Below, one piece after another: positions 24,786 through 32,283 of a DNA stretch of 46,527 nucleotides. This DNA comes from Saccharopolyspora elongata (lineage in GTDB: Bacteria; Actinomycetota; Actinomycetes; Mycobacteriales; Pseudonocardiaceae). Position 1 is the first letter of the stretch. Each line of letters begins with the position of its first letter. The notes under the pieces were generated by a model. That model saw only the letters and a program-made list of their open reading frames with translations, ran no database searches and was not told the origin of the DNA. Made by a program: the position numbers and the translations under genes. The DNA lies in NCBI RefSeq assembly GCF_004348985.1, contig NZ_SMKW01000075.1, positions 1-46,527 of the forward strand, given 5' to 3'.

Positions 24786-25826
24786 ATGACGACGTCTCCG
24801 GTCACCGCCGATCATGACCTGATCGCGAGCGCGACCCACCGGGCACGCGGACTCACCGAACCGCTGCTGCGCAACATCGTCGAAGCGCTGGGCCCGTCGC
24901 TGGCCGCGATCGGGTGCTACCACTTCGGCTGGCAGACCGACGAGCCCTACACCGCGGGCAAGGCGATCCGGCCGACCATGGCGATCCTCGCCGCAGAGGC
25001 CGTCGGCGCCCCACCTTCGGCCGCGCTGCCGGCCGCGGCCGCCGCCGAGCTGGTGCACAACTTCAGCCTGATCCACGACGACATCATCGACAGCGACGAG
25101 CAGCGGCGCGGCCGGCCTTCGGTGTGGAAGGCCCACGGCGTGCCGGCGGCGATCCTGATCGGCGACGCGCTGCACGCTGCGGCGTTCGAGTTGCTGCTCG
25201 GCACCGGCCGGCCGAACGCGGCGGCGGTCGCGGAGCGGCTCGCGGTGGCGATGCGCGAGATCGTGAACGGGCAGGTGCAGGACATCGAGTTCGCCGGGCG
25301 CCCCTGGTCGGGCCCGCAGGCGGTGATGCTCGACGAGTACCAGGCGATGGCCGAGGCGAAGACCGGGGCGTTGCTGGCCTTTGCCGCCGCGGGCGGCGCG
25401 CAGCTCGCCGAGGCTCCGCCCAGCGCCGTGCGGACCTTCGACGTCCTCGGCCGCCACCTCGGCTTGGCCTTCCAGTGCACCGACGACGTGCTGGGCATCT
25501 GGGGTGATCCGGCGGTCACCGGGAAGCCGGTCTTCGGAGACCTGCGCGAGGGCAAGAAGACCTTGCCGGTCATCGCCGCGCTGGCCACCGACACGCCCGC
25601 CAGAGCGCGGCTGGCGCCGCTGCTCACCGAGGGCCTGCGCGACGACGCCGGGCTCCGGCTGGCCGCCGAGCTCGTCGAAGAGGCCGGCGGCCGGAAGTTC
25701 GCCGAGCAGGAGGCGTCGAGGCACCTCACCGGGGTTGGCGAGTGCCTGGACTCGCTGGACATGCCCGACACCGTCCGAAAGTCCTTCGAGGCACTGGCGA
25801 ACACGCTGATCGGAAGGACGCGGTGA
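24786..25826 (+). CDS. Polyprenyl diphosphate synthase
   Basis: 346 aa, ATG with GGAGCGAGG upstream. First Asp-rich motif D98-D99-I-I-D102 (HDDIIDSD) and second motif DDVLG at 233-237, where the final Asp of DDxxD is Gly but DIWGD-like acid residues follow (GIWGD). Small/Ala residues before the first motif (AAELVHNFSLIH) are compatible with a C15-C20 product, but chain length cannot be fixed by eye. It supplies the prenyl donor for the UbiA protein; its stop overlaps the cyclase start (GTGA). Confidence 0.92.
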   Translation: MTTSPVTADHDLIASATHRARGLTEPLLRNIVEALGPSLAAIGCYHFGWQTDEPYTAGKAIRPTMAILAAEAVGAPPSAALPAAAAAELVHNFSLIHDDIIDSDEQRRGRPSVWKAHGVPAAILIGDALHAAAFELLLGTGRPNAAAVAERLAVAMREIVNGQVQDIEFAGRPWSGPQAVMLDEYQAMAEAKTGALLAFAAAGGAQLAEAPPSAVRTFDVLGRHLGLAFQCTDDVLGIWGDPAVTGKPVFGDLREGKKTLPVIAALATDTPARARLAPLLTEGLRDDAGLRLAAELVEEAGGRKFAEQEASRHLTGVGECLDSLDMPDTVRKSFEALANTLIGRTR

Positions 25827-27508
25827 CCCGAGAACTGTCCACAACGGACCGGGTGGAACAGGCGATCCACGCCGCCGAACAGGTCGTGCTCGGCGCGGCG
25901 GGCGTCGGCTCCTGGCCGAATCCGCGCCGCGCTGCGGTCTCCGGTGCCGCCGGCGCGGTCCTGGCCCTGCACTTCGCCGACGCCGATCGGTCGGCGGGCC
26001 TGATCGCCGACGGCGTCGCGTGGCTGCTGCGGGTGCAGAACCCCGACGGCGGCTGGGGCACCCTCGAAGGCTTCCCCAGCGACTTCGTCGCGACCGCGAT
26101 GGCCACGGCGGCGTTGCACCTGGCGGCGGGTTCGGACGGCGCGGACAGCGTCTCCCGCGCACGCGGCTGGATCGACCGCCGGGGCGGCGTGGCGGGACTC
26201 GACGACCCGATGATGGGACAGCTGTGCGGCCTGGTGCTGTCCATCGCCGGCCTGCAGGACGCGAACCGGTTGCGACGGGTTCCGGTCGAGCTGGTCCTGC
26301 TGCCCGCCGCGCTGCGCAGGCGGCTGCTGTCCTACCTGACCCCGCCGTTCCTGGCCCTGTCGTTCATGCAATCCCGGCAGCGCAAGCACAATCCGCTGGC
26401 CCGGGCCATCGACCGGCTCGCCCGACCGGTCGCGGCACGACTGCTGGCGGCGTTCGACCAGCAGGAAGGCGGGGTCGGTTCCTATGGCGGCGATCCATGG
26501 CTCACCGGCCTGGTGTGCACGGCGCTGACCCGGGCCGGCGCCGCCCCGGAACTGGCCCGGCGTTCGGTGGAGTACCTGCGGATGACGGCGCAGCCCGGCG
26601 GTTCCTGGCACCTGGTCCACGGCGTCGAGGCCGAACGGGTGGAAGTCACCGGCATGGCCTTCAGCGTCCACGGGCTGGCGCTGGCGGGCCACTCCGCCGA
26701 TCCGCGGCTGCTCCGGGCCCGCAGTTGGCTGGCCGGGTGCCAACAGCTCGAACCGTCCGAGGTGTACGCGAGCCCGGCGGGCGCGTGGGCCTGGACCGGC
26801 CGCAAGGGCTGGCCGAACGCACTGGAAACCGTTCTGGTGCTGCGGATCCTGGTGGCCGACGCAGAACTCGATCCGGACACCGAGCAGATCATGCGGCGCG
26901 GCATCGCGTGGCTGATCGCGCAGCAGGACAAGCGTGGCTCGTGGAGCACTTTCGTGCGAAACACCCTGGTGCCGCTGGACGGCCCGTGCCCGTTCATCAC
27001 CGCGCTGGCGATCGAGATCCTGCACAGCGTCGGTGTCGCCACTTCGGACCCGCCGATCCGCCGCGCCCTGCGCTGGCTCGAGCGGCACCAGGCGCCCGAC
27101 GGGTCGTTCGAGGCCAGGTGGCATCGCGGCGGCGTGCCCGCCACCGCCGCCGTGGTGCACGCGCTGACCGAGCTCGGCATGCGCGGGCATCCGGTCGCGA
27201 CCAAGGCCCGGGACTGGCTGCTGGCCGCGCAGCTCGACGACGGTTCGTGGAGCACCGGGCGCGGTGATCAGGACGGCACCCCGGACGAGACCGGGCACGC
27301 GACCCGCGCGCTGGTGGCCTGCGGCGAGCACGAAGCGGCGCGGCGCGGCGCCGAGTGGCTGGTCGCCGCCCAGCAGCCGGACGGCCGGTGGGAGCCGGGC
27401 CAGACCTGCATCTACATCCGGGACTACGTGCACTACTCGGATCCGCTGATCGCGCAGGGGTTGGCGATCGGTGCGCTCGCGGCGTATCGGGAGGTGGGCA
27501 ATGGCTGA
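25823..27508 (+). CDS. Squalene-hopene-cyclase-like terpene cyclase, no DxDD motif seen
   Basis: 561 aa from GTG 25823, shorter than typical SHCs (about 630). Alpha/alpha-barrel prenyltransferase-type repeats with QW-like motifs at about residues 72 (QNPDGGWG), 368 (QDKRGSW), 423 (QAPDGSF), 470 (QLDDGSW) and 517 (QQPDGRW). No DxDD acid motif is visible; the corresponding repeat positions read VEVTG near 274 or PDETG near 485. It is placed immediately before two FAD enzymes, so it may cyclise an epoxidised prenyl-quinol rather than protonate an alkene. Membrane association is likely for this fold. Confidence 0.82.
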   Translation: MTRELSTTDRVEQAIHAAEQVVLGAAGVGSWPNPRRAAVSGAAGAVLALHFADADRSAGLIADGVAWLLRVQNPDGGWGTLEGFPSDFVATAMATAALHLAAGSDGADSVSRARGWIDRRGGVAGLDDPMMGQLCGLVLSIAGLQDANRLRRVPVELVLLPAALRRRLLSYLTPPFLALSFMQSRQRKHNPLARAIDRLARPVAARLLAAFDQQEGGVGSYGGDPWLTGLVCTALTRAGAAPELARRSVEYLRMTAQPGGSWHLVHGVEAERVEVTGMAFSVHGLALAGHSADPRLLRARSWLAGCQQLEPSEVYASPAGAWAWTGRKGWPNALETVLVLRILVADAELDPDTEQIMRRGIAWLIAQQDKRGSWSTFVRNTLVPLDGPCPFITALAIEILHSVGVATSDPPIRRALRWLERHQAPDGSFEARWHRGGVPATAAVVHALTELGMRGHPVATKARDWLLAAQLDDGSWSTGRGDQDGTPDETGHATRALVACGEHEAARRGAEWLVAAQQPDGRWEPGQTCIYIRDYVHYSDPLIAQGLAIGALAAYREVGNG

Positions 27509-28772
27509 GTCGTCCGCGACCTACGACGTCGTGGTCGCCGGGGCCGGTGTCGGCGGCCTGGCGGCCGCGCACGCGCTCGGCGCGCGGGGCTTGCGGGTAC
27601 TGTTGTTGGAGAAGCAGCGGCAGCCGGTGGCGATCGCCAAAGGCGAAGTGCTGCAACCGAGTTCGATCCGCATCCTGCGGGAATGGGGCGTGCTGCCCGA
27701 GTTGCGGGACCGCGGCGCGGTGCAGCTGGACCGGCTGGTGATCCGCGAAGCCGACGGCCGCGAGGTGATGGTCTTCGACTACGCCGCGCTCGCCGGTCAA
27801 GGCCACCACCTGCTCAGCCACGACTACTCGGAAATTCTCGGCGTGCTCGCGGACGGCCTCGCCGACGAGGTCGAGTGGCGGCGCGGTGCGCTGGTCAAGG
27901 ACCTGAGCCGGGATGCGAGCGGGCGGACGGACGGGGTCGTGGTCGGCGAAGGCGACCGGACCTACGAGGTGCGCGCACCGCTGGTCGTCGCCGCCGACGG
28001 CCTGTCGTCCCGGCTGCGCAAGCTGGCCGGGATCACTACCGACCCCGTCGAATACGCCCACCGGTTGGCGTCCTTCGAGCTCTCCGGCGGCCCGGAGCTG
28101 CCCAGCGAGGTGTCCGCCTACCTCACCGACCGCGGCCTGCGGCTGCTCTACCCGTTGCCCGGCAACCGGATTCGGCTCTACGTGCAGGTGGGTGCGGATG
28201 AGCTGCGCGGCATCAAGAAGGACGAACTGACGGCGTGGTGCGACGGGCTGGCGGCCGATGCGCCGTCGCTTCGGCCGCTGCTCGATTCGTTGCGGGCAAG
28301 TCTCGACACCCGGCAGCTGCTGAAGCTGTGGCGGTTCACGGCATCCAGGATGTCGGTGCCCGGACTGGCCATGGTCGGCGAGTCGGCGCACGCCGTGCAC
28401 CCGATGGCCGCGCAGGGCATGAACACCGCCATAGCCGACGCGCACGCCCTGGCCGGGCTGGTCGGCGACGGCCCGCTGCAGAAGTCTGCGGTGGACGCGG
28501 CGTTGGCGAGCTACCAGAAGGAGCGCGCCGGTTGGGTCCGACACATCGACCGGATGAGCCACGATGCGACCCGGATGATCACCGACACGTCGTGGGCGGG
28601 CAAGGTGATCGGCCGCCGGATGCTGCGCCACACCAGCCGGAACAGCCGCTTGCGCTACGTGGCGACCTACAACATGGCCGGGCTGGGCATCCGCCCGTTC
28701 ACCGTGCTGGACCGCATGCACCAGCTCGGGCTGCCAGATCCGCGAGCGGGAAGGACCCCGGCTTGGGCGTGA
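27501..28772 (+). CDS. FAD-dependent monooxygenase (UbiH/PHBH type)
   Basis: 423 aa, ATG overlapping the cyclase stop by 8 bases and preceded by GGGAGG. FAD-binding GAGVGG (14-19), second motif VVAADGLSSRLRKLAG near 170, and third motif MVGESAHAVHPMAAQGMNTAI at about 292-312, where Glu replaces the usual Asp of GDAAH. C-terminal helices follow. The family hydroxylates aromatic rings or epoxidises prenyl chains, using NAD(P)H. Here it could hydroxylate the quinol or form the terminal epoxide that the cyclase opens. Confidence 0.87.
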   Translation: MAESSATYDVVVAGAGVGGLAAAHALGARGLRVLLLEKQRQPVAIAKGEVLQPSSIRILREWGVLPELRDRGAVQLDRLVIREADGREVMVFDYAALAGQGHHLLSHDYSEILGVLADGLADEVEWRRGALVKDLSRDASGRTDGVVVGEGDRTYEVRAPLVVAADGLSSRLRKLAGITTDPVEYAHRLASFELSGGPELPSEVSAYLTDRGLRLLYPLPGNRIRLYVQVGADELRGIKKDELTAWCDGLAADAPSLRPLLDSLRASLDTRQLLKLWRFTASRMSVPGLAMVGESAHAVHPMAAQGMNTAIADAHALAGLVGDGPLQKSAVDAALASYQKERAGWVRHIDRMSHDATRMITDTSWAGKVIGRRMLRHTSRNSRLRYVATYNMAGLGIRPFTVLDRMHQLGLPDPRAGRTPAWA

Positions 28773-30175
28773 ACGGACGAGCAGTGGTGCTGGGCGGTGG
28801 CCTGGCGGGTGTGCTGGCGGCGTCCGTGCTCGCCCGGCACCTGGATTCGGTCGTCGTGGTCGAGCGCGACCGGTACCCCGACGGCCCGGTCGTCCGCAAG
28901 GGCGTTCCGCAGGCGCAGCACGGGCATCTGCTGCTGACCGGCGGAGTCCGGCGGCTGGACGCGCTGCTGCCCGGCGTCGTCGACGAGCTGCTCGGGCATG
29001 GCGCGCGCCGGCTCGGGCTGCCCCGCGACGTGGTGTCGCTGACCGCGCAGGGCTGGATGCCGCGGTTCCGCGAGATGCGGTTCGCGCTGTCCTGCAGCAG
29101 GGCCCTGCTGGACTGGGTCGTCCGCAAGCGGGTGCTCGGCGACGGCCGGATCCGGGTGGAGGAGGACACCACCGCGTTGCGGCTGTGCGGCGACGGTGCG
29201 CGGGTGACCGGGGTGCTGGTGCGGGACCGGGCGTCCGGGCAGCCGCGGCTGCTCGAAGCGGACCTCGTCGTCGACGCGACCGGGCGCGGTTCGAAGGCCC
29301 CGGAGTGGCTGCGGCTGCTGGGACTGCCGGAGGTGCGCGAGGAGCTGGTCGATCCCGGGCTCGCCTACGCCACCCGCCTCTACCGCGTGCCGCCCGGTGC
29401 ACCCGCGGACTTCCCCAACGTCTCGATCCAGGCCGAACCCGGCACCGGTCGTCCCGGCCGGGCCGGGGTGATCTTCCCCATCGAGGGCGACCAGTGGTTG
29501 GTGACCCTTTCCGGCACCAGGGGCGCGGAACCTCCGGTGGACGATGCGGGTTTCGAGCAGTTCGCCCGGGCGTTGCCGCACCGGGTCGTCAGCGAGCTCA
29601 TCGCCGCCGCCGAACCGCTCGGCCGCGCCCGCGGTTACCGCAACAACGCCAACCGCCGTCGCCGCTTCGACCAACTCCGCCGGTGGCCGGACGGCTTCCT
29701 GGTGATCGGCGACGCAGTGGCGACGACGAACCCGACCTACGGGCACGGCATGTCGGTGGCGGCCGGCGAAGCCGTTGCCCTGCACCGGGGGCTGCACCGA
29801 CATCGGCTGCGCCCGGGCAGCTGCCGCCGCATCCAGCGCGGGATCGCCGCCGCCGCACAGGCGTCCTGGATGATGGCGACCAGCCAGGACCGGCTCTACC
29901 CGGACGTGGTCGGCCGCGGGCCCAGCCGCGCCTTGTTCGTGCAGAAACGGCTGACCGACCGCCTGCAACGGTTCGCCGCCCAGGACCCGGCCGTCTTCGA
30001 CGCGCTGTTGCAGGGCCACACGCTCTCCGGCATGCCGTCTCCGCTGGTCATCCCCCGGATAGTCCGGGGCTTGCTCCGGGGCGGCGCCCGCCCGAACAAC
30101 GGCGACCCGCCGTTCACCCCCGCCGAACGAGCCGTGTTGGCACCGCAGGACCCGCCCGAAGGAGGCAAGGCTTGA
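28769..30175 (+). CDS. FAD-dependent oxidoreductase (epoxidase/hydroxylase family)
   Basis: 468 aa from GTG 28769 overlapping the preceding stop. Dinucleotide motif GGGLAG (9-14), RKGVPQAQHGHLLLTGGVRRLDALLPG near 45-70, VVDATGRGSKAPEWL near 170, and the FAD motif VIGDAVATTNPTYGHGMSVAAGEA at about 312-335. This wording (VPQ-x-x-H-x-H-x-LL and YGHGM) is that of the subgroup containing polyether and meroterpenoid epoxidases and some geranylgeranyl-reductase-like proteins. Most likely role: epoxidation or hydroxylation of the prenyl side chain. Which of the two FAD enzymes feeds the cyclase cannot be told. Confidence 0.82.
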   Translation: MNGRAVVLGGGLAGVLAASVLARHLDSVVVVERDRYPDGPVVRKGVPQAQHGHLLLTGGVRRLDALLPGVVDELLGHGARRLGLPRDVVSLTAQGWMPRFREMRFALSCSRALLDWVVRKRVLGDGRIRVEEDTTALRLCGDGARVTGVLVRDRASGQPRLLEADLVVDATGRGSKAPEWLRLLGLPEVREELVDPGLAYATRLYRVPPGAPADFPNVSIQAEPGTGRPGRAGVIFPIEGDQWLVTLSGTRGAEPPVDDAGFEQFARALPHRVVSELIAAAEPLGRARGYRNNANRRRRFDQLRRWPDGFLVIGDAVATTNPTYGHGMSVAAGEAVALHRGLHRHRLRPGSCRRIQRGIAAAAQASWMMATSQDRLYPDVVGRGPSRALFVQKRLTDRLQRFAAQDPAVFDALLQGHTLSGMPSPLVIPRIVRGLLRGGARPNNGDPPFTPAERAVLAPQDPPEGGKA

Positions 30176-30975
30176 CCGATCAGATGGCGTTCACCGAGGA
30201 CGAAGTCGCGCAGTTCTACGACGGCCTGGAGAAGTTCCTCTCCTCCTGGCTCGGCGAGAGCATCCACTACGGCTACTGGCCCGGCGGTGCCGGTGGCTCG
30301 TTCACCGAGGCCCAGGACCGGCTGACCCACCTCCTCGGCGACCGCCTCGCGCTGCGCCCCGAGCAACGGCTGCTCGACGTCGGCTGCGGAACCGGCCGCC
30401 CCGCCACGCTGCTCGCCCAGTCCTCGGGTTGCGCGGTCACCGGGATCACCATCAGCCAACGGCAGGTCGAGACCGCTCTGGAGCGCACGGCCGGGTTCGC
30501 GGGCAAGGTCGGCTTCGAGCTCGTCAACGCGATGGAAATGCCTTATGCCGACGGCGAATTCGACGCCGCGATGGCGCTGGAATCGCTGCTGCACATGCCC
30601 GACCTGGAGCGGGCCCTGGCCGAGGTGCGGCGCGTGCTGCGACCGGGTGGCCGCTTCGTCGTCGCCGACTTCTTCGAGGCGTCGAAGGCGTCGGCGCCAC
30701 CGGGTGGCATCCCGTTCAACCCGCCACCACCGCTGGACGAGCTGACCGACCGGATCCGGACTGCGGGATTCGAGGTGACCGACGTCCTCGACATCACCGA
30801 AGCCACCCGGCCGACCTACGCGGAGCTGCTCGCCGCGGTGCGCGCGCAGCGATCCACATTGGACTCCGTCCGGGACGCCCGGATCGCGGAGCAGGTCCAG
30901 CGGGCCATCCCGCTGATCGCCGAACACGCCCAAGAGCACACCGGCTACGCGGTTCTCACCCTCCGCAGGAGCTGA
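30172..30975 (+). CDS. SAM-dependent methyltransferase (copy 1)
   Basis: 267 aa from TTG 30172, which overlaps the previous stop and has GGAGG at 30161. SAM motif I is LLDVGCGTGRPA (residues about 67-78), followed by NAMEMPYADGEFD and VLRPGGRFVVADFF. The N-terminal FYDGLE...LGESIHYGYWPGG marks the C-methyltransferase-like group that includes tocopherol/sterol-type and RebM-like enzymes. Methylation of the prenylated quinol is the likely task. It is clearly paralogous to the next methyltransferase. Confidence 0.88.
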   Translation: MTDQMAFTEDEVAQFYDGLEKFLSSWLGESIHYGYWPGGAGGSFTEAQDRLTHLLGDRLALRPEQRLLDVGCGTGRPATLLAQSSGCAVTGITISQRQVETALERTAGFAGKVGFELVNAMEMPYADGEFDAAMALESLLHMPDLERALAEVRRVLRPGGRFVVADFFEASKASAPPGGIPFNPPPPLDELTDRIRTAGFEVTDVLDITEATRPTYAELLAAVRAQRSTLDSVRDARIAEQVQRAIPLIAEHAQEHTGYAVLTLRRS

Positions 30976-30978
30976 AAA

Positions 30979-30997
30979 CACCGCCGCCTTGGCGGTG
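30979..30997 (+). terminator. Hairpin after methyltransferase 1
   Basis: CACCGCC, loop GCCTT, GGCGGTG, starting 4 bases after the stop. It probably ends or attenuates the HPPD-to-methyltransferase transcript before the repeat-rich spacer. Confidence 0.6.
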
Positions 30998-31105
30998 GCC
31001 TCGTGAGCGGCTATGGCTGTTCCAACGACCACCACCACTCACGAGGCCACGCCACCTCAGTCGTGAGTGGCGATGGTCGTTATCACGACCACCACCGCTC
31101 ACGAC
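30997..31105. repeat. Two tandem related palindromes
   Basis: Palindrome A (30997-31048): GGCCTCGTGAG paired with CTCACGAGGCC. Palindrome B (31060-31105): GTCGTGAG paired with CTCACGAC, with an inner perfect stem TGGTCGT/ACGACCA around TATC. Both share the arms TCGTGAG(C/T)GG and CGACCACCACC, so they are two units of one repeat family spaced about 63 bp apart. Confidence 0.65.
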
Positions 31106-31217
31106 CCCGGTGCCGCACACGCCGCCACCAGCACCAGCCAGGTTGGAAAACCTCAATGAGCGTTTTTCATCCTGGTCGGCCCGCAGCCGCGGGTCGCAAA
31201 GGTGCACGTCGATGGGG

Positions 31218-31385
31218 TGTCGCATGCGCCGCAGGCGCATAGCCCACCCCTGCAACTGGCACCGCCGCGGGTTCACGGTGCCCACCCCTCCCGGGGTTCT
31301 CCCGGCGAGGACGGCCCCTCCGCCGTGTATTGGGCATACATCAGGAGGGGCACCCACAGTCCAGGGAGCCTCTGAGGTTCCGCTA
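31218..31385. repeat. Structured intergenic repeat, copy 2
   Basis: Second copy of the 19379-19530 element, 16 bases longer in the middle. The first hairpin is kept with different bases (ATGCGCC/GGCGCAT at 31224-31240), and the CCCCTCC...GGAGGGG hairpin and the 3' TGAGGTTCCGCTA are conserved. Outside it, TTTTTCATCCT (31161-31171) and AGGATGGAAAAA (31407-31418) form a near-inverted pair, which could be element ends. Confidence 0.7.
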
Positions 31386-31443
31386 CCCGCACCGCCACGC
31401 AAAACGAGGATGGAAAAACCTCAAAATGGAAGGACGAACCGAC

Positions 31444-32283
31444 TTGACCGACCAGAGCACGTTCACCGCGGACGAGGTCGCGATGTTCTACGACCAGCTG
31501 GAGGAGTTCTTCTCCGCCGTGCTCGGTGAGAGCATCCACTACGGGTACTGGCCCGATGGCATCGATTCGCCATCGCTGACCGACGCCCAGGACCGGTTGA
31601 CCGCGCTGCTCGGGGAGAAGCTGGCGCTCGGTCCCGAGCACCGGCTGCTCGACGTCGGCTGCGGAACCGGCCGCCCCGCCACGCTGCTCGCGGAAGCCCT
31701 CGGCTGCGACATCACCGGCATCACCATCGCCGAGCGCCAGATCGAGGCGGCCGACCAGCGCGCCGCTGCCGCCGGGGTCGCCGACCGGGTGCGCTTCCAG
31801 CTCGCCGACGCGATGGGAATGCCGTTCGCCGACGACGAGTTCGACGCCGTCCTGGCCCTGGAATCCCTGCTGCACATGCCGGACAAGAAGCGCGCCTTGG
31901 CCGAGGAGCACCGGGTGTTGCGGCCCGGCGGGCTCCTGGTCATCGCCGACTTCTTCGAGACCAAGCCGCTGCCGCCGGGCACGGTGCCGGACGCAGCGGT
32001 CGACGTGCTGCCCAACCACGTGCCGCCGCCTCTGGACGAGATGACCGGCCTGGTGCGCGAGGCCGGGTTCGAGGTGACCGAGGTCCTCGACATCACCGAG
32101 CAGACCCGGCGCTCCGGCGAGGCGATCCTGGCCGCGATCGGCTCCTACCGGCCCGCGGTGGATTCGGTGCAGGGCAAGCGGATCGCCGAGCAGGTCCAGC
32201 AGGCGATTCCGCTGATCGTCGAACACGCCCAGGAGCACACCGGCTACGTCGTGCTCACCGCGCGCAAGGCGGTGTCGGCATGA
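31444..32283 (+). CDS. SAM-dependent methyltransferase (copy 2)
   Basis: 279 aa. TTG 31444 is chosen because it gives LTDQSTFTADEVAMFYD, the same start as its paralogue, with GGAAGGA ten bases upstream; ATG 31426 (six residues longer) is the alternative. Motif I LLDVGCGTGRPA at about 68-79, then DAMGMPFADDEFDA and VLRPGGLLVIADFFE. High similarity over the whole length to copy 1 (LGESIHYGYWP, ESLLHMPD, VEHAQEHTGYVVLT) shows a duplication. Two methylations of different ring positions, as in trimethyl-type quinols, would explain keeping both. The P450 start overlaps its stop (ATGA). Confidence 0.88.
   Translation: MTDQSTFTADEVAMFYDQLEEFFSAVLGESIHYGYWPDGIDSPSLTDAQDRLTALLGEKLALGPEHRLLDVGCGTGRPATLLAEALGCDITGITIAERQIEAADQRAAAAGVADRVRFQLADAMGMPFADDEFDAVLALESLLHMPDKKRALAEEHRVLRPGGLLVIADFFETKPLPPGTVPDAAVDVLPNHVPPPLDEMTGLVREAGFEVTEVLDITEQTRRSGEAILAAIGSYRPAVDSVQGKRIAEQVQQAIPLIVEHAQEHTGYVVLTARKAVSA

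Noticed and set aside
24947..27433. Very long minus-strand open frame (828 codons) opposite the polyprenyl synthase and cyclase genes
   Set aside because: It is antisense to two strongly supported genes, has no family signature and is explained by high GC at third positions.
26997..29402. 801-codon minus-strand open frame
   Set aside because: Antisense shadow of the cyclase and FAD enzymes, Arg/Ala-rich, no motifs.
30997..31105. CRISPR-like array
   Set aside because: Only two palindromic units with differing sequence, no spacers of regular length and no cas genes.
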